Below, piece after piece: positions 19,115-29,147 of a DNA stretch of 64,000 nucleotides. The notes under the pieces were generated by a model. That model was not told the DNA's origin and did no database searches. It saw only the letters and a program-made list of their open reading frames with translations. The stretch covers positions 25,663-89,662 of the forward strand of contig JAURZI010000037.1 of assembly GCA_030653435.1 (NCBI GenBank). The letters run 5' to 3'. The position numbers and the translations under genes were made by a program. The number at the start of each line of letters is the position of its first letter. Position 1 is the first letter of the stretch. The DNA comes from Methylovulum sp. (GTDB lineage: Bacteria > Pseudomonadota > Gammaproteobacteria > Methylococcales > Methylomonadaceae).

Positions 19115-19672
19115 TTAGAGTGATAATAAATCCGCCTCTTTGGCTTCCAGCAATTTTTCCACATCTTTGACAAATTGGTCGGTCAGTTTTTGGATTTTTT
19201 CTTCGGCAATACGCGCCTCATCTTCTGAAATAAGCTTTTCCTTTAGACTGTCTTTGATTTCCGAATTGGCATCGCGGCGGATATTTCTAATGGCGACACG
19301 GCTATTTTCCGCCTCATGCTTGACAACCTTGACCAAACTACGGCGGCGTTCTTCTGTCAATGACGGCAAGGGCACACGAATGACCATGCCGTTAGTTGCC
19401 GGATTCAAGCCCAGATCCGATTTTAGGATCGCTTTTTCGATGGCTTGCACCATGCCTTTTTCCCACGGAGTAATCGTTAAGGTGCGGGAATCTTCAACCG
19501 CAATATTGGCAACCTGCGAGAGTGAAGACTCCGTACCGTAATAGGAAACAGTAATCTGGTCCAATAAGCTGGGGTGGGCCCGTCCTGTTCTTATTTTTGA
19601 GAACTCATGTTTCAAAGCGTCTATGCTTTTACCCATGCGGGTTGCCGCACTTTGTTGAATATCATTAATCAT
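19115..19672 (-). CDS. frr: Ribosome recycling factor
   Basis: RRF splits post-termination ribosomes together with EF-G. The 185-aa protein has the standard length. It begins with the three-helix-bundle motif [26 protein letters not shown] and ends in the helix with [21 protein letters not shown]. It is located between pyrH and uppS, the conserved order for this class. Confidence 0.98.
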   Translation of the reverse strand: MINDIQQSAATRMGKSIDALKHEFSKIRTGRAHPSLLDQITVSYYGTESSLSQVANIAVEDSRTLTITPWEKGMVQAIEKAILKSDLGLNPATNGMVIRVPLPSLTEERRRSLVKVVKHEAENSRVAIRNIRRDANSEIKDSLKEKLISEDEARIAEEKIQKLTDQFVKDVEKLLEAKEADLLSL

Positions 19673-19682
19673 TATTTGCTCC

Positions 19683-20396
19683 TCATTGAATAAGAGATCC
19701 GATATCTTCGCCCATCATCAACCTCATAATGGCACCTTGTTCAAAAATATTCATGACACGCATCGGCATGTTATTTTCTTTACACAGCACCAATGCGGTG
19801 GTGTCCATGACATTAAGGCGCTGATCCAGCGCCTCATCATACGTTAGGCGCGGATAAAATTTAGCATCCTTGACTTTTTCAGGATCTGCCGAATAAACCC
19901 CTTTGACTTTAGTTGCCTTAATCATCAGTCCGGCATTAATTTCGATGGCCCTAAGGCTGGCGGCAGAGTCAGTGGTAAAAAAAGGGTTGCCGGTGCCTGC
20001 GGCAAAGATGACCACGCGGCCTTTTTCCAAATGCCTGACTGCCCGGCGGCGTATGTAATCTTCACAAACCTGGTTGATTTTCAGTGCCGACATCACCCGC
20101 ACCGGCTGCCCCAAATGTTCGATCGCGTCCTGCATGGCCAAGGCGTTGATAACGGTTGCCAGCATGCCCATCTGGTCACTGGTGACCCTGTCCAGGCCTT
20201 CCGATGCTTTTTCGGCGCCGCGCAAGATATTGCCGCCACCGACAACTAGGCCAACCTGCACGCCACAATCACATAATTCTTTGATTTCAGTGGCAAGCCG
20301 TTTAACTATATCGGAGTCAATGCTCCCCCCGGTTTCACTCATTAACGCTTCACCGCTTAATTTAAGTAAAATTCTTTGGCAAATTAACTTGGTCAT
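19683..20396 (-). CDS. pyrH: UMP kinase
   Basis: PyrH phosphorylates UMP to UDP. It is the bacterial hexameric amino-acid-kinase-type enzyme, activated by GTP and inhibited by UTP. The 237-aa product has [12 protein letters not shown] at the N-terminus, [10 protein letters not shown] for substrate binding and [16 protein letters not shown]. Length is standard. It is 10 bases upstream of frr. Confidence 0.98.
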   Translation of the reverse strand: MTKLICQRILLKLSGEALMSETGGSIDSDIVKRLATEIKELCDCGVQVGLVVGGGNILRGAEKASEGLDRVTSDQMGMLATVINALAMQDAIEHLGQPVRVMSALKINQVCEDYIRRRAVRHLEKGRVVIFAAGTGNPFFTTDSAASLRAIEINAGLMIKATKVKGVYSADPEKVKDAKFYPRLTYDEALDQRLNVMDTTALVLCKENNMPMRVMNIFEQGAIMRLMMGEDIGSLIQ

Positions 20397-20485
20397 AAAA
20401 AGTCAGTCATAGTTTTATCGGGGGGATCGGTTTTATGGGTTACGGCTAGCGTTATCAATACGTCTGGCATGGCGCCGGAGCGCTG

Positions 20486-21373
20486 TTAACTGCCTCTAAC
20501 TTGGGCCATGACTTCTTCAGCAAAGTTTTCCTCTTTCTTTTCTATACCTTCACCAACTTCAAAACGGCTGAAACGGATAACTCTGTTACCTTTTGATGCC
20601 ACCAGCTTGCCGACAGTCATTTTGTCGTCTTTAATAAATGGCTGTCCCAATAAAGTCACTTCGGCGAGGAATTTGCTGACACGACCAAGCACCATTTTTT
20701 CGATAATATCTGCCGGCTTTCCGCTTTCTGCGGCTTGTGCTGAGAAAATTTCTTTTTCTTTCTCGATAGTCTCTGGCGATACCTGGTCTTCTGAAACACA
20801 GATCGGCTTGCTGGCGGCGATATGCATCGCAACATCTTTACCCAGATCGGCATCGGCCATCGCTAATTCGACGATAATACCAATTTTATTGCCATGCAAA
20901 TAACAGGCTGTGCCGCCTTCTTGCGTGTTGAATTTTTCAAAGCGTCTGATCGTAATGTTTTCGCCCAGTTTGGAAATCAGGCCACGGCGCATTTCGTCAA
21001 CCGTAACGCCGTCTTCCAGCGGCATCGCCAATAGCTGTTCTTCCGTTTCAATATCCGCATTCAGCAAGCCAACGCTTACACTTTTGACAAAGTTAACAAA
21101 ATCATCGGCTTTAGCGACAAAATCGGTTTCGCAGTTGATGTCGACAATGGCGGCGGATTTGCCATTTTCGCTAATTTGGACGCCGATGATGCCTTCAGCG
21201 GCAATACGGCCAGATTTTTTATCCGCTTTTGCCAAGCCGGATTTACGCATATTTTCAATAGCCAGCTCCATATCGCCCTCGGCTTCAACCAGCGCTTTTT
21301 TGCATTCCATCATGCCGGAGCCTGTTCTTTCGCGTAATTCCTTAACCATTCCTGCACTAATAGTCATACTCAT
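20486..21373 (-). CDS. tsf: Elongation factor Ts
   Basis: EF-Ts exchanges GDP for GTP on EF-Tu. The 295-aa product has the N-terminal UBA-like domain with VKELRERTGSGMMECKKAL. The core motif DINCETDFVAKADDF contacts EF-Tu. A second ATG two codons in (21367) could also be used. It follows rpsB after a hairpin that is likely an attenuator. Confidence 0.98.
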   Translation of the reverse strand: MSMTISAGMVKELRERTGSGMMECKKALVEAEGDMELAIENMRKSGLAKADKKSGRIAAEGIIGVQISENGKSAAIVDINCETDFVAKADDFVNFVKSVSVGLLNADIETEEQLLAMPLEDGVTVDEMRRGLISKLGENITIRRFEKFNTQEGGTACYLHGNKIGIIVELAMADADLGKDVAMHIAASKPICVSEDQVSPETIEKEKEIFSAQAAESGKPADIIEKMVLGRVSKFLAEVTLLGQPFIKDDKMTVGKLVASKGNRVIRFSRFEVGEGIEKKEENFAEEVMAQVRGS

Positions 21374-21417
21374 TGTTGTTTTCCTCGTCTGTTTCTTGAA
21401 AATATTATTGTCACTAT

Positions 21418-21448
21418 AAAAACGCCCCCGTGAGGAGGCGTTTTTTTG
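21418..21448 (-). terminator. rpsB-tsf intergenic terminator/attenuator
   Basis: The stem ACGCCtCCTCACGGgGGCGT (read on the minus strand) is followed by a T-rich run. On the plus strand the same stem is also followed by seven T. It lies in the gap between rpsB and tsf. In Escherichia coli a partial terminator at the same place reduces tsf relative to rpsB transcription, and the same role is inferred here. Confidence 0.7.
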
Positions 21449-21503
21449 TGTCTATCTAGCGCTTTACCTACAGGGTGTCACCTGTAAAAAACAAGATCAT
21501 AAC

Positions 21504-22253
21504 TTACTCTGCAACCACCACGACAGCTTCTTCAATAAAATCATCTGATTTTGCAGATAGTCCTAAGTTGGCTGTTTTAGCTTCTAGTACGGCGGCGCAA
21601 ACGCTTTCACAATACAGTTTAACGGCCCGAATTGAATCGTCATTGCCTGGAATGACATAGTCAATTTTTTCTGGCGAATTGTTAGAGTCAACAATGCCGA
21701 CAACGGGGATGCCTAATTTTTTGGCTTCGCTGATGGCGTTTTTTTCATAGCCGACATCCAAGATGAAAATGACATCAGGAATACCTTTCATATCTTTAAT
21801 GCCGCCCAGACTGCGTTCAAGCTTTTCCAGCTCCCGCTCCATGCCTAAAGCTTCTTTTTTTCCGAAACGCTGATAAAGCGTGCCGTCAGCCTTCATGGCT
21901 TCCAGTTCTTTAAGGCGGTTAATTGATTTTTTGATGGTTTTGAAGTTAGTCATCATGCCGCCCAGCCAACGATGGTTGACATAAGGCATGCCACAACGCA
22001 ATGCTTCTTCGGCAACGACTTTGCGCGCCGCTTTTTTAGTGCCGACAAACAGGATAGTGCCCTTGTTTGCCGCCATTTGACCCAGATAATTCATAGCGTC
22101 ATTAAACAACGGAAGCGTTTTTTCCAAATCGATGATATGGATTTTGTTACGGGCCCCAAATAGGTAGTTAGCCATTTTCGGATTCCAATAACGGGTTTGG
22201 TGCCCAAAATGCACACCCGCTTCAAGCATTTGACGCATAGATACTGCTGCCAT
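21504..22253 (-). CDS. rpsB: 30S ribosomal protein S2
   Basis: S2 is a late-assembling 30S protein needed for S1 binding. The 249-aa product begins [24 protein letters not shown], the classical signature. It also carries [15 protein letters not shown] and [24 protein letters not shown]. The gene is first in the minus-strand operon. Its 258-base upstream gap with map is divergent and probably holds promoters for both, but I cannot place them firmly. Confidence 0.98.
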   Translation of the reverse strand: MAAVSMRQMLEAGVHFGHQTRYWNPKMANYLFGARNKIHIIDLEKTLPLFNDAMNYLGQMAANKGTILFVGTKKAARKVVAEEALRCGMPYVNHRWLGGMMTNFKTIKKSINRLKELEAMKADGTLYQRFGKKEALGMERELEKLERSLGGIKDMKGIPDVIFILDVGYEKNAISEAKKLGIPVVGIVDSNNSPEKIDYVIPGNDDSIRAVKLYCESVCAAVLEAKTANLGLSAKSDDFIEEAVVVVAE

Positions 22254-22511
22254 TTATTTCTCCTCAAGTAAGATTCGGAACATTGTCCGATGGGTTACGC
22301 CTCCGCCTACCCCGCTTGGAAACCGGCTGCAACGTATTGCGCCGACACCCTACCAAGCGTGACGATAAGCGTGAGTATTAATACAAAAATGAACTTAGCT
22401 TTATACCATACAGACTTTTTTTTTACAATAAGCTGAACTCTGTTAAACTCATTAAACAGCTATTAACCAACTTTGACCACGTAAGAATAAGCGAACATTT
22501 CTTAAGCATCC

Positions 22512-23276
22512 ATGAGCATAATTATTAAAACCGAAAGTGAAATTGAAAAAATGCGTGTGGCCGGCAGATTGGCGGCCGAAGTGTTAGAAATGATCGAACC
22601 TTATGTTGTGCCAGGTATTACCACTAATGAGCTCGATAAGCTTTGTCATGACTATATTGTTGACGTGCAACAGGCTATTCCGGCACCACTTAATTATCAC
22701 GGTTTCCCGAAGTCGATATGCACGTCGATTAACCAGCAGGTCTGTCACGGTATCCCCTGCGACAAAAAGCTCAAGCCGGGCGATATTGTTAATGTGGACA
22801 TTACCGTGATCAAAGATGGTTACCACGGCGACACCAGTAAAATGTTCTGTGTCGGTGAAGTCGCGCAACATGTCAAGCGTCTGGTCAAGACCACCCAGGA
22901 AGCTATGTTCCGTGGCATAGAGCAAGTTAAATCCGGCGCCACCTTAGGGGATATAGGTCATGCCATACAAAAGCATGCAGAATCCAACCGGTATTCCGTA
23001 GTGAGAGAGTTTTGCGGTCACGGCATAGGCAAAAAGTTTCACGAAGAGCCTCAGGTGTTACATTACGGTAAACCCGGCGCTGGTATAGTGCTGGATGCGG
23101 GTATGATCATCACGATTGAGCCAATGATCAATTTAGGCAAACGCCACGTCAAGGTGTTGGCCGACGGTTGGACAGCGGTGACTAAAGACCGTAGCTTGTC
23201 CGCGCAATGGGAGCACACGGTGTTAGTGACGCCAGACGGCTATGAAATTCTGACCTTGCGCCAGGAAGAAATGTGA
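22512..23276 (+). CDS. map: Type I methionine aminopeptidase
   Basis: Map removes the initiator methionine from nascent proteins. The 254-aa enzyme is a pita-bread metallopeptidase. Metal ligands are in NVDITVIKDGYHGD (two Asp), FCGHGIGKKFHEEP (His), ITIEPM (Glu) and the C-terminal WEHTV region. The substrate His is in NYHGFPKS. The short form without a zinc-finger N-terminus marks it as type Ia. It diverges from rpsB and runs into glnD with a one-base overlap. Confidence 0.97.
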   Translation: MSIIIKTESEIEKMRVAGRLAAEVLEMIEPYVVPGITTNELDKLCHDYIVDVQQAIPAPLNYHGFPKSICTSINQQVCHGIPCDKKLKPGDIVNVDITVIKDGYHGDTSKMFCVGEVAQHVKRLVKTTQEAMFRGIEQVKSGATLGDIGHAIQKHAESNRYSVVREFCGHGIGKKFHEEPQVLHYGKPGAGIVLDAGMIITIEPMINLGKRHVKVLADGWTAVTKDRSLSAQWEHTVLVTPDGYEILTLRQEEM

Positions 23277-25909
23277 TGGGGCTGGATAGCATTGCCGCCT
23301 TTGCCGAAAAAGATAGCCTGCAATATTTCAAGCAAGTGCTAAGGCAAGAGTTCGCCCAGTTGGAACAAAAATTTGACCCGCATAATTCGGTTTATGATTT
23401 GTTGAAACAGCGGTCTGATTTTATTGATGAAATTTTAAGTTGCTGTTGGCGGCATTTTCTCGGCGAATATGCTTTGCGGCTCAGCCTAATTGCTGTTGGC
23501 GGTTATGGCAGGCGTGAATTGTTCCCCTATTCTGATATTGATATTGTGGTATTGCTGGATTCGGATAATACCTCGCTTTATCAGGAAGCTTTGGCGGATT
23601 TTTTTACGTTTCTGTGGGATATGGGCTTAAAGCCGGGGCAAAGTGTGCGTACGGTTCAAGAATGTATAGCTGCTGCGCTGGATGACCAAACCATTATGAC
23701 CAGCTTGATAGAAATCCGCTTGATCAGTGGTTGTCCGTCGTTATACGAGGCGCTTAAGCTACAAACGGCGCCTGATAAAATTTGGCCGTCAGACCGTTTT
23801 TTTATCGCTAAAATGGAAGAGCAGCAGCAGCGTTACGCCAAGGCGCATGACACAGCCTACAATCTGGAGCCAAACATTAAAGAAGGGCCGGGCGGATTGC
23901 GGGACATGCAGGTTATTGCCTGGGTATTTAAGCGCCATTACAACTCGTCAACGCTAAAGGAATTGATTAAATACAGTTTTTTGCCGGAGTCCGAATACGC
24001 GGAGTTAATTGCCGCGCGGGACGTGTTGTGGCGTATCCGTTATGCGTTGCATCTGTTGACTCATCGCGGCGAAGACAGGCTGATTTTTGATTATCAGCGC
24101 GATTTGGCCCGGCAATTCGGTTTTAGCAGAAAGGATCAGCAGTACAACCAGGATGTTGAACAGTTTATGCAGTTTTATTTTAAAACGGTGCAAGGGTTGG
24201 AACGACTTAATGAAATGTTGCTGCAATTGTTTAACGAACGTTTTGTTTGCGGGGAAACGGGTTGCAAACCTGCGCCGGTTTCCGACAGGTTTGTCGCCAT
24301 TAACGGATACCTCGAAGCGATAGACGAACATGTCTTTGAACAGCAACCGCTGGCATTGTTGGAAGTGTTTTTGATCCTGCAAAAAAATCATGTACTTAAA
24401 GGTATCAGGGCCACGACCATAAGGTTGATACGCAAGAACCTGCATCAGATTGATGACGCTTTCCGCGAAAATAAAACGGCCAACCGTCTATTTATCGAAC
24501 TGTTGCGTCAGCCTTGCGGCATTACCACGCAATTAAGGCGTATGAACCGCTATGGCGTGCTTGCAGCCTATTTGCCGTGTTTTGCCAACATTGTTGCACG
24601 CATGCAATATGATTTGTTCCATATCTATACCGTAGACGAGCATACCCTGTTTGTTATCCGTAATTTGCGCCGATTCTCAATCGATGCACACTATGATGAA
24701 CTGCCTTTCTGCCATAGTGTGTTTCTGCTGATAGCCAAACCGGAGTTGTTATACATTGCCGCGTTGTTCCATGATATTGCCAAGGGTAGGAATGGCGACC
24801 ATTCCTCGATAGGCGAAGACATTGCCCGCCAGTTCTGCATCCAACACGGCCTTTCCGCGCATGACACCAATTTGATCGCTTGGCTGGTACGGAATCATTT
24901 GCTCATGTCGATGACGGCGCAACGGAAAGACATCGGTGATGCGGACATTATCCACGAATTTGCCCAGCACGTTGGCAGTATCGAGTATTTGAACTATCTA
25001 TACTTGCTCACCGTGGCTGATATCCGGGCGACCAATCCGGAGTTATGGAACTCTTGGAAAGATGCCTTGCTCAAGGAACTTTATACCGCGACCTACAGTG
25101 CATTGCACAAAGGGTTAAAGAACCCGGTCGCGCTTGCTGACCGGTTGTTGAAAAATAAAAAAGAAGCGAAGGACGAGTTGCTGAAGCTGGGCATTGATGG
25201 GCCGGTTATTGATGCCTTATGGCAATACGCCAGCGATGATTATTTTTTGCGCTATTCTGCGGATGAAATTGTTTGGCATACTGCGGCCATAGCGGCAACG
25301 GATGCGGACGATTTGCCGCTGATCCTGCTCAGGCCGCAAACCCAGCGCGGCAGTGCCGAAGTTTTTGTGTATACAAAAAATAAAGGTCCCGTATTTTCGC
25401 TCAGTACGGAAACACTAGACCAATTGGGACTTACTATCCTCGACGCCAGAATCATGACCACGCTGGATGACCGTGTGCTCAATAGTTTCCAGGTACTTGA
25501 GCAAACCGGCGAACCTATTCGTGACACTTGCCGGGAAGAGCATATCTGCACGGCGTTGCGTAATAATTTGTTGCAGCAAAAAATAAAGAAACACAAAAAT
25601 ATCCATCGCCAATCAAGGCAAGCTAAGCACTTTCCCATTCCAACCAGCATCCAGTTTTATGCCGACCCATTAAACAGGCATACGATCATAGAATTGGTCA
25701 CGACCGACCACGCCGGCCTACTGTCAAAAATAGGCCGGGCGTTTATCCTGCAAAATATCAACTTGCATAGTGCAAAAATAACGACTATAGGTAGCCGTGC
25801 TGAAGATATGTTTTATATTACCGACCAGCATAACCTGCCGATTAACGACCTGGAAAAGCAGCAGCAGATCCGTGAGGAAATGCTGCATGCGCTGGCCGTT
25901 GAGGAATAA
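23276..25909 (+). CDS. glnD: Bifunctional uridylyltransferase/uridylyl-removing enzyme
   Basis: GlnD is the glutamine sensor that uridylylates PII proteins under nitrogen limitation and removes UMP when glutamine is high. The nucleotidyltransferase domain has VGGYGRRELFPYSDIDIVVLLD at about 75-95. The HD hydrolase domain has ALFHDIAKGRNGDHS at about 500. Two C-terminal ACT domains (LRPQTQRGSAEVFVYT...; HTIIELVTTDHAGLL...) bind glutamine. The ~877 aa length is normal. I chose the ATG at 23276 (TGATG overlap with map); a GTG one codon earlier is possible. Confidence 0.97.
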   Translation: MGLDSIAAFAEKDSLQYFKQVLRQEFAQLEQKFDPHNSVYDLLKQRSDFIDEILSCCWRHFLGEYALRLSLIAVGGYGRRELFPYSDIDIVVLLDSDNTSLYQEALADFFTFLWDMGLKPGQSVRTVQECIAAALDDQTIMTSLIEIRLISGCPSLYEALKLQTAPDKIWPSDRFFIAKMEEQQQRYAKAHDTAYNLEPNIKEGPGGLRDMQVIAWVFKRHYNSSTLKELIKYSFLPESEYAELIAARDVLWRIRYALHLLTHRGEDRLIFDYQRDLARQFGFSRKDQQYNQDVEQFMQFYFKTVQGLERLNEMLLQLFNERFVCGETGCKPAPVSDRFVAINGYLEAIDEHVFEQQPLALLEVFLILQKNHVLKGIRATTIRLIRKNLHQIDDAFRENKTANRLFIELLRQPCGITTQLRRMNRYGVLAAYLPCFANIVARMQYDLFHIYTVDEHTLFVIRNLRRFSIDAHYDELPFCHSVFLLIAKPELLYIAALFHDIAKGRNGDHSSIGEDIARQFCIQHGLSAHDTNLIAWLVRNHLLMSMTAQRKDIGDADIIHEFAQHVGSIEYLNYLYLLTVADIRATNPELWNSWKDALLKELYTATYSALHKGLKNPVALADRLLKNKKEAKDELLKLGIDGPVIDALWQYASDDYFLRYSADEIVWHTAAIAATDADDLPLILLRPQTQRGSAEVFVYTKNKGPVFSLSTETLDQLGLTILDARIMTTLDDRVLNSFQVLEQTGEPIRDTCREEHICTALRNNLLQQKIKKHKNIHRQSRQAKHFPIPTSIQFYADPLNRHTIIELVTTDHAGLLSKIGRAFILQNINLHSAKITTIGSRAEDMFYITDQHNLPINDLEKQQQIREEMLHALAVEE

Positions 25910-25949
25910 GCATCGGTAGCCGCTTTTGCTTGGGTTGCCGGTCGGCGTT

Positions 25950-25983
25950 CCCTACTTCGCGTGGGCTACTATGCGGAGTAGGG
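25950..25983. repeat. Inverted repeat after glnD
   Basis: The arms CCCTACTTCGC and GCGGAGTAGGG (one mismatch) enclose a 12-base loop. No T-run follows, so it is not a good intrinsic terminator. It may be a dispersed repeat remnant or a processing site between glnD and the peroxidase gene. Confidence 0.4.
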
Positions 25984-26104
25984 GATTTCATTGTATCTTG
26001 CGCGTGTTATATTTTACAATTCAAACGGGTATAGCTACCGGGCGTGCTGTCCTTTAACGCAAAGGCCAGGCCGCTCTCACATTAATAATAATTTGGAGGA
26101 TGGT

Positions 26105-27109
26105 ATGTTTAAAATTCGATCACTGGCCGCAGTGCTGGCTTTAGCGGGCTCTGTTTCAATTGCTTCGGCCTGGGAAACCTTGCCTACAGTAGCGCCTGCA
26201 CCTGAGGATAATGCTACCACGGCAGAAAAAATTGAGTTGGGGCAAATGCTTTACCATGATCCGCGCTTGTCATCTACCGGCACGGTTGCTTGTGCCTCCT
26301 GCCATAACACCATGCTGGGCGGCGAAGATAACCGGCCTAATTCCATGGGTGTCCATGGTCAGACCGGCGGGCGTAGTGCGCCCACTGTCTGGAATTCGGC
26401 ATTTAATAAAGTCCAGTTTTGGGATGGCAGGGCGGCCAGCCTGGAAGATCAGGCGGCAGGCCCGGTCACGAATCCTATCGAAATGGGCATGAAAAGCTGG
26501 GATGATGTGGTTGCCCGGCTGAAAGCTATCGAAGGCTACCAGCAAGCGTTTGAAAAGGCATTTGGTAAGGAAGCCATTTCTAAAGATAATGCCACTAAGG
26601 CGATTGCCGCGTATGAAAGGACCCTGATTACGCCTAACAGTCCTTATGATAAATATGTGGACGGCGATAAGGCGGCGTTAACAGAGCAACAAGTCCGTGG
26701 TATGGACAAAGTGGCGGAATTGGGATGTACCGGCTGCCACAGTGGTGCGGCATTCAATGGTGCCGGTATGTTCCAAAAATTTCCTGTGATTGCCAACGGC
26801 TATTTTGAAGCGCAGTACCACTTCAAAAAAGACAAAGGCCTTGCCGAAGTCAGCAAGAACCCTGCTGATGAGCATTTATGGAAAGTGCCCACTTTGCGTA
26901 ACATCGCCTTAACGGCGCCTTATTTCCATAATGGCTCGGTTAAAACCTTGGAACAGGCGGTGGCATTAATGGCGCAGCTACAGCTAGGCAAAGAACTGCC
27001 TAAGGAAGATGTGGCAGACATTGTAGCCTTTCTGAATGCTTTGACGGGTGAGTTCCCAAAACAAAAAATGCCGGTATTACCTGGCACACCAGGCACAACA
27101 TTCAACTAA
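26105..27109 (+). CDS. Di-haem cytochrome c peroxidase
   Basis: This is a periplasmic bacterial cytochrome c peroxidase of the CcpA/MauG family, which reduces hydrogen peroxide with electrons from small cytochromes. The 334-aa product has a signal peptide (residues 1-22, cut after ASA). Two haem c sites are present: CASCH at 63-67 and CTGCH at 208-212. Family motifs are DPRLSSTGTVACASCH, SAPTVWNSAFN and WKVPTLRNIALTAPYFHNGS. The start was set at 26105 because of a strong GGAGG site at 26096-26100; the open frame extends to 25991 without a plausible site. A terminator hairpin follows directly. Confidence 0.92.
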   Translation: MFKIRSLAAVLALAGSVSIASAWETLPTVAPAPEDNATTAEKIELGQMLYHDPRLSSTGTVACASCHNTMLGGEDNRPNSMGVHGQTGGRSAPTVWNSAFNKVQFWDGRAASLEDQAAGPVTNPIEMGMKSWDDVVARLKAIEGYQQAFEKAFGKEAISKDNATKAIAAYERTLITPNSPYDKYVDGDKAALTEQQVRGMDKVAELGCTGCHSGAAFNGAGMFQKFPVIANGYFEAQYHFKKDKGLAEVSKNPADEHLWKVPTLRNIALTAPYFHNGSVKTLEQAVALMAQLQLGKELPKEDVADIVAFLNALTGEFPKQKMPVLPGTPGTTFN

Positions 27110-27117
27110 GCTTGGTG

Positions 27118-27149
27118 TCGGCAGAGGCACTTGCGTCTCTGCCGATTTT
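27118..27149 (+). terminator. Intrinsic terminator of peroxidase gene
   Basis: A perfect 9-base stem, TCGGCAGAG and CTCTGCCGA with a 10-base loop, is followed by TTTT. It starts 8 bases after the stop codon and is oriented to end the plus-strand transcript. Confidence 0.75.
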
Positions 27150-27251
27150 AGCGACGGCGTGGGTAGGTCATCAGCACTCGCGTGGTGGCTATCACCTCCT
27201 AGCCAATCGATTCTTTTTCACTGAGTTGCGTCGCTCCTAGATGGTTAACGC

Positions 27252-28025
27252 TTATGAAAGCGTAGCTTTGGGTGTGCGCTCCAGAGCCCTGGCTTCGTAT
27301 TCAGCCGCAACGCTTTGCCTGTGTTCCCGCTCAATTTCCAGTATATAGCTTTGAATGCTATTTTCAAATGCCGGTGTTATTTCGGTAAATTTACAGCCTA
27401 TTTTTTCTGTATTTTTAATATGCGCCTGGTTGACAAGGTATTTGTGTCGAATTTCAAACGAAACTACGCCTACAATGTTGTCGGTAAGTACGATCGTGCA
27501 GTTCTTGAAATGCATATTGGGATTCATTGTCCCGGAAATCTTGTTAGATTCATTAAGGACTGAGAATCCGGTGAGGCTGATATCGTGTAATTTAAGCTTG
27601 ACAGGTTCTTGACCGTTTAAAAGTAACAGGCAAAAGCTGGGTTTTGAAAGGGGGATTTTTATCCGATAAAAATCCCTGGCTTCCATCCAAGTCAGGCTTT
27701 CCGGAACAGGCATAGTAAATGCCGGTGCGCCGTTACGGCGAATTTCCGCCATTTTTTTGCCGTTGAAATTAATTTTGATGCCCTGATGCTCTGTTCTAAA
27801 AGCGATATTGGCACTTGTATAGAGCCGTTCCAACAAGTTTTTTTTGGGGCCATGATAGAAGATGACAGTATTGTCCTTTTTATTGACCTCAAGTATCGTC
27901 GTGATAAATGAATCTCCGCTATCACCGAAGGAAACGTACAACAAGCACTTGTTTTTGCACAAGATCGCCAGTTTACTGATTATGAGCTCTGGGCTGCGGA
28001 TTAAAAATGCAGATTCATATTGCAT
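27252..28025 (-). CDS. ycgR: YcgR-like c-di-GMP-binding flagellar brake
   Basis: YcgR-type proteins bind c-di-GMP through a C-terminal PilZ domain and slow or bias the motor by contacting FliG or the stator. The 257-aa length fits. The N-terminal part matches the YcgR_2/PF07317-like domain. The PilZ c-di-GMP motif is split as RDFYRIKIP (RxxxR-like) and DISLTGFSV (D/NxSxxG). The gene lies just downstream of flgMN on the same strand, 257 bases from flgN, consistent with motility control. I saw no convincing promoter in that gap. Confidence 0.82.
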   Translation of the reverse strand: MQYESAFLIRSPELIISKLAILCKNKCLLYVSFGDSGDSFITTILEVNKKDNTVIFYHGPKKNLLERLYTSANIAFRTEHQGIKINFNGKKMAEIRRNGAPAFTMPVPESLTWMEARDFYRIKIPLSKPSFCLLLLNGQEPVKLKLHDISLTGFSVLNESNKISGTMNPNMHFKNCTIVLTDNIVGVVSFEIRHKYLVNQAHIKNTEKIGCKFTEITPAFENSIQSYILEIEREHRQSVAAEYEARALERTPKATLS

Positions 28026-28281
28026 ATTGCTGCCGGTTAAGTGTTGTGACGCTGTGCTTGGCTTATGGGATGTGGCTTTATTGCCGTATACCTATCGTTG
28101 CGTTAAGCCTAAGAGCGTGCTTTCAAAGTCCATAAAACGCCCAGGCCGAAGTATTATCGCAGGATGTGGTTATTGAAAAAGAACTATTTTCATAATTATC
28201 TCTTCGGTTATGACGGTGCCACAAACCCAGTTAGTGGTTTTGCCGATTAATAACGTTTAAAGCGCGAAATACTAGGGGCGA

Positions 28282-28776
28282 TTATACTGAAATCAGGGGG
28301 CGCGAATACAGTTCGCTGTTGGATGAACCGTCACGTCCGTAGGTATTTGATGTCTGCGGTTTGCCTTTTAATAGTTGTAACGAGCGATTGGTGTGGCGGG
28401 ATAATAGGGCGATACTGGCGCCGTTTTGGTCATTCAGTACCCTGCACTCTGAACAGTAAGCTTGGACTTTAGCCCATTGATTTGTCAATTCAGCGGTCAG
28501 CAGGCCTAAGTCAGCGGCGCGCTGAAAATATACGGCAATACCGCTTTGATTATTCGGTAATTTTTCAGTAGCCAAAACTTGCCCGCACTGGGTGTTGAAT
28601 AGCTCCAATTGTACGACTAACTGTTTTTTTTGGGTGGCGATAGCATTAATCAATTCAGCGTGTTGATTTGTTTTCAGCGCTTCAGCTTCGTCGATAAGTT
28701 GCTGGCGCAGCTGCTCCACTAATTGCAACGCGTTGACCACCAGCTTTTCTGTAATCGGATAGGTTTTTTCTATCAT
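28282..28776 (-). CDS. flgN: Flagellar chaperone FlgN
   Basis: FlgN is the cytosolic chaperone for the hook-filament junction proteins FlgK and FlgL. The 164-aa product is helical, with VVNALQLVEQLRQQLIDEAEALKTN near the start, the usual FlgN pattern. It has a poorly conserved C-terminal tail. It follows flgM by 9 bases, the conserved pair. Its clients flgK and flgL are in this window at 39.6-42.1 kb. Confidence 0.85.
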   Translation of the reverse strand: MIEKTYPITEKLVVNALQLVEQLRQQLIDEAEALKTNQHAELINAIATQKKQLVVQLELFNTQCGQVLATEKLPNNQSGIAVYFQRAADLGLLTAELTNQWAKVQAYCSECRVLNDQNGASIALLSRHTNRSLQLLKGKPQTSNTYGRDGSSNSELYSRPLISV

Positions 28777-28785
28777 AGGGTTGCC

Positions 28786-29085
28786 TTAAGGCATGGACTT
28801 TTCAAATTGAATCATTTTTTTTGCAATTCTTTCGGCATTTATAGGATAACTGCCATCCGCCAGCGCTTTTTTTACCGCACGTACCCGGTCGAGATCCACA
28901 GATGAGGCCGTTGATGACGATTCAAATGCTTTTTTTATTCCTTGAGCCATTTTGGTAATGTCAATGCTGTCAGTTGTTTCGGTGCTTTTAACAGGCATTC
29001 CCTTTTCGCCATCGGTTTCAGCTTTCGAGCCTATTTTGACTGTCACCGGCATCTGCGGCCTGCCTGTTATGGATTCGATAGTCAT
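28786..29085 (-). CDS. flgM: Anti-sigma-28 factor FlgM
   Basis: FlgM binds FliA (sigma-28) until the hook is finished, then is exported so late genes can be expressed. The 99-aa protein has a disordered N-terminal half. A C-terminal sigma-binding region includes DLDRVRAVKKALADGSYPINAERIAKKMI, the family signature. It is transcribed from a near-consensus FliA site directly upstream, giving the standard feedback loop with fliA at 52239. Confidence 0.93.
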   Translation of the reverse strand: MTIESITGRPQMPVTVKIGSKAETDGEKGMPVKSTETTDSIDITKMAQGIKKAFESSSTASSVDLDRVRAVKKALADGSYPINAERIAKKMIQFEKSMP

Positions 29086-29120
29086 GTTAAATTCCTTGGT
29101 ATATTCTTAATCTATGGCAG

Positions 29121-29147
29121 TTATCGGCGGGGTTTTAAAAAACTTTA
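29121..29147 (-). promoter_or_regulatory. FliA (sigma-28) promoter of flgMN
   Basis: On the minus strand the sequence is TAAAGTTT, 11 bases, GCCGATAA, an exact match in both boxes and spacing to the sigma-28 consensus. It lies about 36 bases upstream of the flgM ATG. This is the clearest promoter in the window. Confidence 0.9.

Noticed and set aside
25991..26104. Longer N-terminus for the cytochrome c peroxidase
   Set aside because: The extra 38 residues precede a clear signal peptide, and a strong GGAGG site fits the ATG at 26105.
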